From: Coprobacter sp.
GTDB taxonomy: Bacteria > Bacteroidota > Bacteroidia > Bacteroidales > UBA11471
Direction: 5' to 3'
Length of the DNA: 64,000 bases
Assembly: GCA_017462265.1 (NCBI GenBank)
Contig: JAFTRN010000005.1
Span: forward strand, 1-64,000
Shown here: in pieces, positions 25,622-37,335 of the stretch
How positions within the stretch are numbered: position 1 is the stretch's first letter
How the letters are laid out: each line of letters starts with the position of its first letter
Position numbers and translations under genes: made by a program
The notes under the pieces: generated by a model
Database searches by the model: none
What the model saw: only the letters and a program-made list of their open reading frames with translations
What the model was told of the DNA's origin: nothing

Positions 25622-26302
25622 TTAGAAGTTGTCAAGCAGGTCGGGACGCAGGCGACGAGTACGCTCTACCGACTGCTCGTGCTGCCATTCGTCGATCTTA
25701 CGTTGGTGACCCGAGAGTAATATTTCGGGCACTTTCCAACCCTTGTATTCGGCCGGTCGCGTATATACCGGCGGTGCCAACAGATTGTCTTGGAAAGAAT
25801 CGGATAGAGCCGATTGCTCATCGCCTATAGCACCGGGAATGAGCCGTACGATGGCATCGCACATGATAGCCGCGGGAAGCTCGCCACCGGTAAGCACATA
25901 GTCGCCTACCGATATTTCCCGGGTGATAAAATGCTCTCGCACACGATAATCGATACCTTTATAATGTCCGCACAAGATTATCAGATTCTCGGCCATCGAC
26001 AGCGAATTGGCTATAGGTTGGTTAAATGTCTCACCGTCGGGCGAGGTATATATCACTTCGTCGTAGTCGCGTTCGCTCTTGAGTTGCGAGATGGCCCTAT
26101 CTATAGGCTCTATCTGCATCACCATTCCGGCCGCACCACCAAACGGATAGTCATCAACCCTACGATGCTTATCGGTAGAGTAATCTCTCAAATTATGCAC
26201 CACAATCTCTACAAGCCCCTTGTCTTGCGCCCGCTTCAAAATAGAATGATTCAACGGGCTTTCAAGCAATTCTGGCAATACGGTTATTATATCTATGCGC
26301 AT
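25622..26302 (-). CDS. trmD: tRNA (guanine-N1-)-methyltransferase TrmD
   Basis: Methylates G37 of tRNAs with SAM, preventing frameshifting. It has 226 residues with a SPOUT trefoil-knot fold; conserved motifs are [13 protein letters not shown], the knot segment [31 protein letters not shown] and, near the C-terminus, [12 protein letters not shown]. The ATG is at 26300-26302, with a minus-strand TAAATTTG at 26343-26350 as a possible -7 box. In many bacteria trmD sits with rpsP/rimM/rplS; here it is beside an antiporter instead. Confidence 0.96.
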   Translation of the reverse strand: MRIDIITVLPELLESPLNHSILKRAQDKGLVEIVVHNLRDYSTDKHRRVDDYPFGGAAGMVMQIEPIDRAISQLKSERDYDEVIYTSPDGETFNQPIANSLSMAENLIILCGHYKGIDYRVREHFITREISVGDYVLTGGELPAAIMCDAIVRLIPGAIGDEQSALSDSFQDNLLAPPVYTRPAEYKGWKVPEILLSGHQRKIDEWQHEQSVERTRRLRPDLLDNF

Positions 26303-26419
26303 AGGTTGTATGTTCGATATTTTCAGTCTCGGTTTTCAGTTTGCAAATTTAATGAAAATTGTCATTTCTCATCGATATATTCGTCTGTTTCTATCAACTA
26401 ATTTATACAAAATTTTGTT

Positions 26420-26449
26420 TTTGAAAATGCGGAAATTTATGTAGATTTG
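26420..26449 (+). promoter_or_regulatory. Promoter for ligA
   Basis: TTTG (26420-26423), an 18-nt spacer and TAGATTTG (26442-26449), 50 bp before the ligA ATG. This is a good consensus match. Confidence 0.68.
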
Positions 26450-26480
26450 CAAAACAATAGGAATAGGTTTCCGGGATTGA

Positions 26481-28502
<2,022 letters not shown>

Positions 28503-28508
28503 AGGATT

Positions 28509-29033
28509 ATGTGGAAATCACTCACCATAAGCCAGATAAAACGGTTATATCGCCGTAACGGGAAGTTGCGCGAAAAGCGATTTTTGCCTTTCGCCGACGC
28601 ACAAAATATTGTAGTGCTTGCCGACGCACAAGGCGCACAGCAAGTATTACCCATATTGCAATCGTGGGTGAACGCCGGTAAACGGGTCACATTGTATTAT
28701 TTCACATTCGCACTGAAACAAACAGGATTACTTTTCCCCGGTATCGACACGGTGGAAATATCGTTGCAAGAACTTTGCTGGGGGCACAATAGACCTCGCA
28801 CGGAGGTGTGCAAAGACTTTCTTGCCCTACAGCCCGATGCAGTTATAGACCTCACCTTGGAGGCGCAACTCCCGGTATCCTACTTTATGTCCATATCCAC
28901 CGCACCGCTACATATCGGCATGAAAAAGGAGGGCCTCACTCCTGCCGACGTCATGATGCAACAGGCCGAAACGCCCTTTACCGCCGAAACCCTCCTACAA
29001 AATATTTTGCACTATTGGCAATGCCTTCGCTAA
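28509..29033 (+). CDS. Conserved Bacteroidota protein (DUF6913-like)
   Basis: A 174-residue cytoplasmic protein with no signal peptide or membrane helix. It has a basic N-terminus, a Rossmann-like middle (VVLADAQGAQQVLPILQSWVNAGKRVTLYYFTF), then VIDLTLEAQLPVSYFMSISTAPLHIGMKKEG, and ends in a helical segment with two Trp/Tyr-rich turns. It resembles the DUF6913 family of Bacteroidota; I have no reaction to offer. Its 6-bp spacing from ligA suggests translational coupling and a terminator follows at 29103. Confidence 0.75.
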   Translation: MWKSLTISQIKRLYRRNGKLREKRFLPFADAQNIVVLADAQGAQQVLPILQSWVNAGKRVTLYYFTFALKQTGLLFPGIDTVEISLQELCWGHNRPRTEVCKDFLALQPDAVIDLTLEAQLPVSYFMSISTAPLHIGMKKEGLTPADVMMQQAETPFTAETLLQNILHYWQCLR

Positions 29034-29102
29034 TGCACCCTCCGAGGCTATCGCTATCATTATGCCGATGACAATCTTTAAACTCACTCCAAATTGCAAT
29101 AA

Positions 29103-29133
29103 AGGGCTGAATCCGCCAAATAGAATCAGCCCT
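29103..29133 (+). terminator. Terminator after ligA operon
   Basis: AGGGCTGA (29103-29110) pairs with TCAGCCCT (29126-29133) and is followed by ATTTTATGTTTT. Confidence 0.75.
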
Positions 29134-29172
29134 ATTTTATGTTTTCAAAAAAGTTTATCGAATACCTACGAT

Positions 29173-29688
29173 TTAATTAGGGTTTGCGCCATATTCATTT
29201 TCACCGTCTTGGCTTGGTGTACAATACCATATTATGAGCAGTATCGGACCGACAAGGGGAATTAGGAAGAACAAGTAGCACCATCCGCTCTTACCAATAT
29301 CATGTAAGCGACGCACGGCCACAGCTATTGATGGTATTATTGATCCTATGAAAAGTAGTAACGCAACCCCAGTCCAAGATAGAACAATGAGAATAAAGTT
29401 AAATAAAACCCAATACCAATATTCACTTCGGTTGGCTCTACCTTCGAAGACAGCATACTTATTAAAGCATGTTTTGATGGCGCCACCAAAGGAATCTACA
29501 ACATCAGTCGTCGGAATATTACCTTTTAATTTGTGTCCACATTTCACACAAACCTCGGCAAGTGGATCCGGTTCTGCACCACAATTTTTACAATAACGAT
29601 TTCCATTACCGGCTTTCACCCCGCAGTTTAAACAAACAGCAGCACCCTCGTTCAATAGCTTTCCACAGTTCTTACAATACATAGTCAT
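29173..29688 (-). CDS. Zinc-ribbon plus DUF805 membrane protein
   Basis: A 171-residue protein. The N-terminal 53 residues contain two double zinc ribbons built from CxxC pairs (YCKNCGKLL, VCLNCGVKA, YCKNCGAEP, VCVKCGHKL). The rest is a DUF805 domain with the signature FEGRANRSEYWYW, two or three hydrophobic helices and VRRLHDIGKSGWCYL. Topology is probably cytoplasmic ribbons on an inner-membrane anchor. The function of DUF805 is unknown. The start is the ATG at 29686-29688, with a second ATG two codons in. It is monocistronic. Confidence 0.9.
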   Translation of the reverse strand: MTMYCKNCGKLLNEGAAVCLNCGVKAGNGNRYCKNCGAEPDPLAEVCVKCGHKLKGNIPTTDVVDSFGGAIKTCFNKYAVFEGRANRSEYWYWVLFNFILIVLSWTGVALLLFIGSIIPSIAVAVRRLHDIGKSGWCYLFFLIPLVGPILLIIWYCTPSQDGENEYGANPN

Positions 29689-29987
29689 TCATTTTGAGAA
29701 GGTTCTATAAAATCTTTTTATCATTAGTAAGTAGCCTGAACCTCATTAAAACTACTACTAATGAATATTGTTGTTTTTCATATCTATGCGCAAAGATAAA
29801 ATATATAGACATCTATAACAACATTTATTAAAAAAATTTTTTGAAAAGATTTCTAAAGGAATATATTTTCGACGCAAAAAGGTTTCAAAAAATGGAATAA
29901 TATCAGAAAATCAGAAGATAGTATATATCACGTATGACATAACATCTATATATTTGTATCTGTTTAGACTACAACAACTCTATCGTC
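29689..29987. other. AT-rich intergenic region upstream of GH92
   Basis: About 300 bp, strongly AT-rich, between two divergent genes. TATATTTG at 29949-29956 fits a -7 box for the GH92 gene, 32 bp before its ATG. No convincing -33 box, hairpin or small gene is visible. Confidence 0.5.
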
Positions 29988-32741
29988 ATGTATATACGCA
30001 TACTGTTATTTTTGTTACTCGGTACTATACCTTTTATATGCCATGCCACACCGCATAATATCGCCACCAAAGGCCGTATAACGGTTTCGTCAACCCTCGA
30101 TAATGCGAACCCTGCTCGGTGTGTAACCGATGGTATAATGCGTATCGATGGGTTGGGAGAATGGCTATCGGGTAGCGAAGTGACATTCTGGGGTGAAATA
30201 GATTTTCCGTGGATAGAATTGAGATGGGAATCGGCCGTGACCATAAACCGAGTGGTAATCTACGACCGCCCGAGCCTCGACAGCCATGCCGCCGGAGGTA
30301 CATTGCATTTCAGCGACGGAACGAGTGTGGGGGTATATGGCATTCCCAACAATGGCGCGCCCCGTGTCGTGAATTTTGCCCCGAAAACGACGGAATATAT
30401 ACGCTTTGAAATCACCGATGGCACAGGAACGCACATCGGACTATCGGAGATAGAGGTGTACCCCGCCCCTACCGACTACAACGAGTATATAGAATATGTC
30501 GATCCTTACATCGAAACAACACGCGGACGCTATTTCTTTTTTGTAACCGGTAGTCAGCCCTATGGTATGATAAGTGCCGCACCGCTCACCCGCAACAAAA
30601 ATCAAGGTGGTGGCGGATATAATTACAACGACAGCGAAATACTGGGATTTCCTCAGATACATGGGTGGATGTTGTCGGGGCTGAGCATCATGCCAGCAAC
30701 CGTGCAAACCGATCCCACTCTCGGCGAGCAAGGCTGGAAATCGGAATTTTCGCACGACGGCGAAGTGGTACAACCCGGCTATCACCGACTATATCTCGAC
30801 CGCTACAACGCGCAGGTAGAGCAGACAGCAACCGACCGCGCAAGCCTATACCGCATTATATACAGCGACGATACCGACGCTCGGATACTCTTCAACCTCG
30901 GTGGCTATATCGGTACCACCACCATGGTGAATGCCCGAGCACATAAGGTAAACGACCGCAAGATTGTGGGCAGTTTCAGCACTACCGGACGGCTATGGGG
31001 CGGTCCCGACAATGTAAAAATATTCTTCACCGCCGAGTTTGACCGAGCATTTACCTCGCTCGATAGTTGGGTAGGCGACACCTTGCACACCAATATTTCC
31101 GGCATGCAGAGCAACGAAAAGGCCGTTCCTCGCAATGAGGGTATGAGTTACAGCGACGCCCCCTCCGCCGGTATCGCCGCTAACTTTGCCTTGAAAAAGG
31201 GAGAACCGTTGTTGCTGAAAATCGCCATATCCTATACCTCGATAGAGAATGCCGAGCGGAATATGGCAAGCTCGGGTATCGTTTGGGACTTCGATACCGT
31301 GCTACAAGCCTCCCGGCAAGAATGGAACGACTATTTAGGGCGTATTGCCGTGAAAGGCGGACGCGATGACCAACGGGTGAAATTCTATACCGACTTGTGG
31401 CATGTACTACTCGGTCGTCATAAAATAGACGATTGCAACGGCGCATACCCCGACTATACCACCGGAGGAACTCGACAAGGTAAATACACCTACGATGTAC
31501 CATTGAAGATAAGGCAGTTACCCTGCGATAAGCAGGACAATCCGCGTCACCACATGTACAACTCCGATGCCGTGTGGCTCACACAATGGAACCTCAATTC
31601 ACTATGGGGTATCGCCTATCCATCGATATTAGACGATTTTGCCGCCTCATTCCTACAATACAGCCTCAATGGCGGATTACTGCCTCGCGGGCCCAATGCC
31701 GGAGGCTATTCTTTCATTATGAGCGGCTGCCCGGCCACCTCGCTCATTACAAGTGCCTACCAGCGAGGAATCTCCCACAAATGGTCGGTCACTACGGCTT
31801 ACAAAGCGATGAAACGCAATCACGAACGAGGCGGTATGCTCGCCATAGACCAAGACGACGATCTTGCTTTCTATATCGCCAACGGTTATTGTCCCGACCG
31901 TGCCGGCCTCACTATACAATGGGCTTTCGAGGATTGGGCGCTCGGGAATATGGCCCGAAAATTAGGTAAACGAAAAGAGGCCGCCTATTACCACCGCCGA
32001 GCCGATGGGTGGAAGCAATCGTTCAATCCCGAACTGAAATTGATACTGCCCCGGCGTGGCGACAGCAGTTGGCTACATACCAACCCTCTCGATGGTTGGG
32101 GATATGAGGAGGCCAACGCTTGGCAGGCGACATTCGGGGTATCGCACGATATACCCGGTCTCGCCCTATTGATGGGCGGTAACGATACATTGTGCGCCAT
32201 GCTCCAACACGCATTCATGCAATCGGTAACTACCGATTTTGTAACCGGGTATGGTCGCGGCTATGTGAGCTATGCCAACCAACCGGGGCTGTCAAATGCC
32301 CACGTATTTGCCCACGCCGGAAAACCTTGGCTCTCACAATACTGGGTACGTCGCGTGAAAGAACAGGCCTACGGCGCCATCACCCCCGACAAAGGCTATG
32401 GCGGTCACGACGAGGACCAAGGGCAGATGGGTGCGCTCAGCGCACTGATGGCAATAGGACTGTTCAGCCTCGATGGCGGAGCGAGTATCACACCGACCTA
32501 CGACATTACAAGTCCTATATTCGATGAGATATGTATCACCCTCGATGCCGACTATTGCTCGGGGAAAGAGTTTCGCATAAAGGTACACAACAACAGCGAC
32601 GAAAATTGCTACATACAACGTGCCCGGCTCAATGGCGAGGAACATACTCATTATCAAATCACCCACGAGGCCCTCGCCCGTGGCGGTGTACTTGAGCTGT
32701 TTATGGGCCCTACCCCCAACCCCACCTGGGGCGTAGAATAG
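29988..32741 (+). CDS. GH92 family alpha-mannosidase-like, secreted
   Basis: Ca2+-dependent exo-alpha-mannosidases of GH92 release mannose from N-glycans or mannans. The 917-residue protein has a signal peptide (LLFLLLGTIPFICHA) and an extra N-terminal discoidin/galactose-binding-like module (about residues 25-160, ITVSSTLDNANPARCVTDG...FEITDGTGTHIGLSEIEVYP). The GH92 N- and C-domains start at VDPYIETTRGRYFFF. Core motifs are HGWMLSGLSIMPATV, YTTGGTRQGKYTYDVP, HMYNSDAVWLTQWNLNSLWG and GGHDEDQGQMGALSALMAIGLF. The last replaces the commoner NDDxGQMSAWYVFSALGFYP, marking a divergent subgroup. It is monocistronic; linkage specificity is unknown. Confidence 0.9.
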   Translation: MYIRILLFLLLGTIPFICHATPHNIATKGRITVSSTLDNANPARCVTDGIMRIDGLGEWLSGSEVTFWGEIDFPWIELRWESAVTINRVVIYDRPSLDSHAAGGTLHFSDGTSVGVYGIPNNGAPRVVNFAPKTTEYIRFEITDGTGTHIGLSEIEVYPAPTDYNEYIEYVDPYIETTRGRYFFFVTGSQPYGMISAAPLTRNKNQGGGGYNYNDSEILGFPQIHGWMLSGLSIMPATVQTDPTLGEQGWKSEFSHDGEVVQPGYHRLYLDRYNAQVEQTATDRASLYRIIYSDDTDARILFNLGGYIGTTTMVNARAHKVNDRKIVGSFSTTGRLWGGPDNVKIFFTAEFDRAFTSLDSWVGDTLHTNISGMQSNEKAVPRNEGMSYSDAPSAGIAANFALKKGEPLLLKIAISYTSIENAERNMASSGIVWDFDTVLQASRQEWNDYLGRIAVKGGRDDQRVKFYTDLWHVLLGRHKIDDCNGAYPDYTTGGTRQGKYTYDVPLKIRQLPCDKQDNPRHHMYNSDAVWLTQWNLNSLWGIAYPSILDDFAASFLQYSLNGGLLPRGPNAGGYSFIMSGCPATSLITSAYQRGISHKWSVTTAYKAMKRNHERGGMLAIDQDDDLAFYIANGYCPDRAGLTIQWAFEDWALGNMARKLGKRKEAAYYHRRADGWKQSFNPELKLILPRRGDSSWLHTNPLDGWGYEEANAWQATFGVSHDIPGLALLMGGNDTLCAMLQHAFMQSVTTDFVTGYGRGYVSYANQPGLSNAHVFAHAGKPWLSQYWVRRVKEQAYGAITPDKGYGGHDEDQGQMGALSALMAIGLFSLDGGASITPTYDITSPIFDEICITLDADYCSGKEFRIKVHNNSDENCYIQRARLNGEEHTHYQITHEALARGGVLELFMGPTPNPTWGVE

Positions 32742-32782
32742 TAACGACTATTTATAAATCAATCCATGAATTAGGGAGACTC

Positions 32783-33610
32783 TTAATAGAGGCAGGGGCC
32801 GGACCAGAGTTGGCAGTCGGGAAAACGAGATGACAAGTCAGCCGGAAGGTCGGTAAAAAGCGCGTAAAGTGTAGAACCCGAACCTGACATAGAGGCATAA
32901 ACCGCTCCTGCGTCATAGAGTCGCCATTTCAACCGCGCCAACTGCGGATAATGGGAAAAAACACTACGCTCGAAATCGTTTGTCAATACATCGCGCCACA
33001 GCGATATGGGGCATTGCAATATCTTACACAAAGGTATCACGGGTATCGACGGTGTGACTAACGAGTAGGCCTCGGCGGTAGAAACCGATACCGAAGGTTT
33101 CACCAGTACCAAACTATACCCGGTAAGCGACACCTCGATGGGCGATAACACATCGCCTATACCCTCGGCCAGCATCGGGCGATTGTAGATAAAAAACGGA
33201 CAGTCGGCCCCAAGACGCACGGCATAACGCGCCAAATCATCGTCAGAAAGCGGCAGAGAGAAAAGATCGCGCAACATACGTAGCATAAATGAGGCATCGG
33301 CCGATCCCCCCCCTAATCCTGCTCCGAAAGGTATATTTTTGTGCAAATAAATATCTACGGCGGGCAATGAAAAATCCTCGGCCAACAGTCGATATGCCTT
33401 TACCACCAAGTTGTTGTGCGCATCGCCATCGATAACAATACCCGACACGTGCAACCGGCATTCTCCCGCCGGCACAGAGGCCGGTACTATTTCGAGCGCA
33501 TCGCTCCACCCCACCGGATAAAATACGGTGGCGAGATTGTGGTATCTATCGGGACGGCGCGAAATAATTTGCAGACCAAGATTTATTTTTGCATTGGGAA
33601 AGGTAATCAT
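32783..33610 (-). CDS. ispE: 4-diphosphocytidyl-2-C-methyl-D-erythritol kinase
   Basis: A GHMP kinase that phosphorylates CDP-ME in the MEP isoprenoid pathway. The 275 residues from the ATG at 33608-33610 begin MITFPNAKINLGLQI, the family N-terminus; the frame extends ten codons further upstream but without homology. The glycine-rich ATP loop is NIPFGAGLGGGSADASFML, the next motif is LGADCPFFIYNRP, and MSGSGSTLYALF is the C-terminal GHMP motif. A minus-strand TATATTTG at 33628-33635 and TTTG at 33658-33661 could form its promoter. It is convergent with GH92. Confidence 0.95.
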   Translation of the reverse strand: MITFPNAKINLGLQIISRRPDRYHNLATVFYPVGWSDALEIVPASVPAGECRLHVSGIVIDGDAHNNLVVKAYRLLAEDFSLPAVDIYLHKNIPFGAGLGGGSADASFMLRMLRDLFSLPLSDDDLARYAVRLGADCPFFIYNRPMLAEGIGDVLSPIEVSLTGYSLVLVKPSVSVSTAEAYSLVTPSIPVIPLCKILQCPISLWRDVLTNDFERSVFSHYPQLARLKWRLYDAGAVYASMSGSGSTLYALFTDLPADLSSRFPDCQLWSGPCLY

Positions 33611-33930
33611 AGTGACATTGTTTACTGCAAATATACACAAAGGCGAGTGAAGAAAAACAAATTTATTTGATTTTTATTCCGAGCCGCCTCCTATATTGGT
33701 TGCTTACAACAAATATAATAACAAACGAGCGAGAAATATCAAGCTTGCTTGGATATTTTTCACAGCGAGCGCAGTCTGTATTCGTTGCTTGCAACAAATA
33801 TAAACATTATATCAACATCGCATTTCATAACTCGGTCGAAATTTTTAGTCGGAAATTCATTTCTATTTTGTAATTTTGTTGCCCCGATAGAAAAAAGCGA
33901 CACCGACTTATCACATAAACACACATATAT
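33611..33930. other. ispE-dnaB divergent intergenic region with direct repeats and hairpin
   Basis: The 320 bp contain two 22-bp near-identical direct repeats (33696-33717 and 33781-33802; common part TGCTTRCAACAAATATA) spaced 85 bp apart. Between them lies a hairpin AAATATC-AAGC...GCTT-GGATATTT near 33737-33760. TAATTTTG at 33871-33878 is a plausible -7 box for dnaB and CAAATATA at 33628-33635 one for ispE. No gene is visible. Confidence 0.5.
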
Positions 33931-35478
33931 ATGGCAGGAGAAGGAGCACCATCAAGACGCGGAAATACGACACGCAAAAAAACAGTAACCCCACTTATAG
34001 AGATGGGGCGATTACAGCCACAAGCTCGCGAACTCGAAGAGGCTGTTCTGGGTGCGTTGATGCTCGAAAAAGATGCATATCCCATCGTCAGCGACATACT
34101 GAAACCTGAATATTTCTACGAACACAAGCATCAACTGATATACAAGGCCATTGTAGATTTGGCAATGAAACAACAACCCATAGATATGCTCACCGTGTGC
34201 GAACAGCTGCGTCGTAACGGGACCATAGAAGAGGTGGGTGGTGAATATGTGATAACCGAACTGACGGGACGAGTATCATCGGCCGCCCACGTCGAGTTCC
34301 ATGCCCGCATCGTAGCCCAGAAATACCTCGCTCGCGAGTTGATACGCTTCTCGGGCGAAATACAAGCCAAGGCTTTCGACGAGACCTTCGATGTAGATGA
34401 CTTGATGCAGGAAGCCGAAGGGCAGTTGTTTGAAATATCCCAGCGCAACGTAAAAAAAGATGTGGTACAAATCAATCCTGTCATACAAGAGGCGCTGGAT
34501 ATACTCGAGATAGCCTCGAAACGAAAAGATGGATTGAGCGGCTTGCAAACCGGATTTACCGACCTTGACAAGATGACCTCGGGCTGGCAGAACTCAGACT
34601 TGGTAATTATTGCCGCCCGCCCCGCCATGGGTAAAACCGCATTCGTTCTCTCCATGGCCAAGAGTATGGCCGTGAATTACAATACACCCGTGGCGCTGTT
34701 CTCGCTTGAAATGTCGAATGTGCAGTTGGTAAACCGTCTCATCGTAAACACTTGCGAAATACCCGGTGAGAAAATAAAGAGCGGACAACTCGCCCCCCAC
34801 GAATGGGAACAACTCAACGCCAAGATAAGCGACCTATACGACGCCCCTCTATATATCGACGACACCCCCAGTCTATCGGTATTCGAACTTCGCACCAAGG
34901 CCCGCCGACTGGTACGCGAACATGGGGTGAAAATTATTATCATCGACTACTTGCAACTGATGAATGCCAGTGGTATGAGTTTCGGCAGTCGTCAAGAGGA
35001 AGTAAGTACCATTTCGCGTTCACTCAAAGGTCTTGCCAAAGAGTTGAACATTCCCATCATAGCCCTGTCGCAATTGAATCGTGGTGTAGAAGCACGTACC
35101 GGAGAAGAGGGTAAGCGCCCCCAACTATCAGACCTGCGTGAGTCGGGAGCCATAGAGCAAGATGCCGATATGGTATGCTTCATACACCGTCCCGAATACT
35201 ACAAAATGACCGAAGACAGTCACGGAAACTCTCTTGTAGGATTGGCCGAAATCATCATCGCCAAGCACCGTAACGGCGCGGTAGGCGACGTACGTATGCG
35301 TTTCCGCGGAGAATTCGCCCGATTCCAGAACCTCTCCGACGACTCGATGATACCCTCCAAAATCAATAAACAACCGACCAAAAGCGCACCCTCGACATAC
35401 ACATCCGAGACAACGCCTACGGGTATCAGTCCCAACGATGAATTCTACAAAAACCAGAGCAACAATCCACCATTCTAA
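33931..35478 (+). CDS. dnaB: Replicative DNA helicase DnaB
   Basis: Hexameric 5'-3' helicase of the replication fork. It has 515 residues: a basic N-terminal tail (about 25 residues), the N-terminal helical domain with LQPQARELEEAVLGALMLEKDA, a linker, and a RecA-like domain with Walker A AARPAMGKTAF at about residues 228-238. Walker B is VKIIIIDYLQLM, followed by LSQLNRGVEART and the DLRESGAIEQDADM motif. The low-complexity Ser/Thr/Asn tail (after about residue 470) is probably disordered. No intein interrupts the P-loop or other motifs. It begins a rightward run with the AlkD-like and mnmA genes (12- and 22-bp gaps). Confidence 0.97.
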   Translation: MAGEGAPSRRGNTTRKKTVTPLIEMGRLQPQARELEEAVLGALMLEKDAYPIVSDILKPEYFYEHKHQLIYKAIVDLAMKQQPIDMLTVCEQLRRNGTIEEVGGEYVITELTGRVSSAAHVEFHARIVAQKYLARELIRFSGEIQAKAFDETFDVDDLMQEAEGQLFEISQRNVKKDVVQINPVIQEALDILEIASKRKDGLSGLQTGFTDLDKMTSGWQNSDLVIIAARPAMGKTAFVLSMAKSMAVNYNTPVALFSLEMSNVQLVNRLIVNTCEIPGEKIKSGQLAPHEWEQLNAKISDLYDAPLYIDDTPSLSVFELRTKARRLVREHGVKIIIIDYLQLMNASGMSFGSRQEEVSTISRSLKGLAKELNIPIIALSQLNRGVEARTGEEGKRPQLSDLRESGAIEQDADMVCFIHRPEYYKMTEDSHGNSLVGLAEIIIAKHRNGAVGDVRMRFRGEFARFQNLSDDSMIPSKINKQPTKSAPSTYTSETTPTGISPNDEFYKNQSNNPPF

Positions 35479-35490
35479 GAGACTGAAACT

Positions 35491-36168
35491 ATGGAATCTA
35501 TCGACGAAAAGATACGTGAGATAAAACGTCAATTCCGCAAAGCGATGAATGGTATCGTAGCGGGCAGTATGCACGAAAAAGGGGTGGAATATCGAGTAAA
35601 CTTCGGTCTGACACTCCCCCTCGTAAAACGTATTGCCGCACATTTCCCCCCCGATAAAGAGTTGGCCACCCGATTGTGGAACGAGCAGGTGCGTGAATCG
35701 AAATTGCTGTCCACCTATCTCTATCCACCCACAGAAGTTGATAGAGACACGGCTCGGCGCATGATACAAGAATCGACCTATTCCGAAATAGCCGACGCTT
35801 GTTGTACAAATCTTTTCGTGAATTTGGCTTTCGCTCCGGAATTGGCCAACGAATGTATAGCCTCGCCTCATGAAATGGCTAAATATATCGGCTATCAGCT
35901 ATGGAACCGATTATTTATCAATCGGTACAGCCCGAGCGTCGAAGAGTCCGAAGCATTACTCTCGTCGGTGAAACAGCTACTGTTAGAGGGCGTTACCCTA
36001 TCGGTACTGACACCGGTGGCCAATGCCATAAAACGACTTATACAGCAAAACAATTCCAATACCTACCTCGTGAAACATATCTTAGAAGATGTATTGCCCC
36101 AATGCCCGGAAAGTAGCCGTCCGATAGTGGAAGAATTGATTGACGAATGTAATTCAAACAGTTTCTAA
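35491..36168 (+). CDS. AlkD-like DNA alkylation repair protein
   Basis: A 225-residue all-helical HEAT-repeat protein of the DNA alkylation repair family. Visible repeat blocks are NFGLTLPLVKRIAAHFPPDKELATRLWNEQVRESKLLSTYLYPP, typical of AlkD-type N-terminal repeats, and EIADACCTNLFVNLAFAPELANECIA. The family excises alkylated bases or binds branched DNA. It is 12 bp downstream of dnaB. Some family members have lost glycosylase activity, and I cannot confirm catalytic residues by eye. Confidence 0.82.
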   Translation: MESIDEKIREIKRQFRKAMNGIVAGSMHEKGVEYRVNFGLTLPLVKRIAAHFPPDKELATRLWNEQVRESKLLSTYLYPPTEVDRDTARRMIQESTYSEIADACCTNLFVNLAFAPELANECIASPHEMAKYIGYQLWNRLFINRYSPSVEESEALLSSVKQLLLEGVTLSVLTPVANAIKRLIQQNNSNTYLVKHILEDVLPQCPESSRPIVEELIDECNSNSF

Positions 36169-36190
36169 TCTAAACGATATTTCATAACAT

Positions 36191-37258
36191 ATGGAAATTG
36201 CAGCACTTGTATCAGGTGGCGTAGATAGCTCGGTAGTCGTGCACTTGTTGAAAGAGCAGGGGTACAACCCTACCTTGTTCTACATACGCATCGGTATGGA
36301 AGATAAGGACAAGACCTTGCACTGCCACTCCGAGGAAGACATAGAAATGGTATCGCTCATTGCCCGCAAATATGGTTGCAAACTCGAAATCGTATCGCTC
36401 CACGATGAGTATTGGAAATATGTGATGGGCTATACCCTCGATGCCATAAAGCGCGGATACACCCCCAACCCCGATGTGATGTGCAACAAATACATCAAGT
36501 TCGGTTTCTTTGAGCAGTATTGGGGTAAAAATTTTGACAAAATCGCAACCGGTCACTATGCCAGTATCGTAGAGCAAGACGGAGTAACCTATCTCGGTAC
36601 CGCTGTCGATCCGGTGAAAGATCAGACCGACTTCCTCTCCCAACTCAACACCTTGCAAGTGTCGAAACTGATGTTTCCCCTCGGTGGACTGATGAAAAGC
36701 GAGGTACGCGCCATCGCCGAAAAAGCCGGTCTGCCCAGCGCCAAACGCCGTGACAGCCAAGGTATATGCTTCTTGGGCGACATCAACTACAACGAGTTTA
36801 TACGCAACTATTTGGGCGAAAAAGAGGGTAATATCATCGATATAGAGAGCGGTAAAATACTGGGAAAACACAAAGGCTATTGGTTTCATACGATAGGACA
36901 ACGCAAAGGTTTGGGATTGAGCGGAGGTCCATGGTTTGTCATACGTAAAGACATCTCCCACAATACTTTGTACGTAGCCAACGGATTCGATCCCGAAACC
37001 CAATATGGCACGGAACTCAATCTTACCGGATTCCGCTTTATCACAGGCAATCCGTTGGGCGAGCTCGATGAGCCGGTACGCATCACGTTCAAAAACCGAC
37101 ATACCCCCGAGTTTACCGGTGGTACACTGCAACGTACCGGAGAGGATAAAGTGCGCATCGTATCGGACAACCGCATACAGGGTATAGCCCCCGGTCAATT
37201 CGGTGTTATATACAGCGCCGACCGACGTCTATGTCTTGCCGGAGGCGTTATCGAATAA
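36191..37258 (+). CDS. mnmA: tRNA-specific 2-thiouridylase MnmA
   Basis: Thiolates U34 of Lys/Glu/Gln tRNAs using ATP and a sulfur relay. The 355 residues start with the PP-loop [16 protein letters not shown]. The two catalytic Cys are in [14 protein letters not shown] and SQGICFLGD, with GHYASI and QTDFLSQL between. The C-terminal beta-barrel region includes [14 protein letters not shown]. The length matches the family. A strong terminator follows at 37281. Confidence 0.96.
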   Translation: MEIAALVSGGVDSSVVVHLLKEQGYNPTLFYIRIGMEDKDKTLHCHSEEDIEMVSLIARKYGCKLEIVSLHDEYWKYVMGYTLDAIKRGYTPNPDVMCNKYIKFGFFEQYWGKNFDKIATGHYASIVEQDGVTYLGTAVDPVKDQTDFLSQLNTLQVSKLMFPLGGLMKSEVRAIAEKAGLPSAKRRDSQGICFLGDINYNEFIRNYLGEKEGNIIDIESGKILGKHKGYWFHTIGQRKGLGLSGGPWFVIRKDISHNTLYVANGFDPETQYGTELNLTGFRFITGNPLGELDEPVRITFKNRHTPEFTGGTLQRTGEDKVRIVSDNRIQGIAPGQFGVIYSADRRLCLAGGVIE

Positions 37259-37280
37259 AACGGTATTATTTTCATCAATA

Positions 37281-37313
37281 GAGAAAGCCGCGACACACAA
37301 TCGCGGCTTTCTC
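37281..37313. terminator. Terminator between mnmA and glnN
   Basis: GAGAAAGCCGCGA (37281-37293) pairs perfectly with TCGCGGCTTTCTC (37301-37313) over a 7-nt loop. It is shared by two convergent genes. Confidence 0.9.
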
Positions 37314-37335
37314 TTTGTATATCTGTTCCATTGTA

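Noticed and set aside
33931-35478. Intein in DnaB
   Set aside because: The reading frame is standard length and the P-loop and surrounding motifs are uninterrupted.
36212-37198. A 328-codon minus-strand frame opposite mnmA
   Set aside because: Antisense to mnmA, whose PP-loop and catalytic Cys are intact; no independent evidence of coding.
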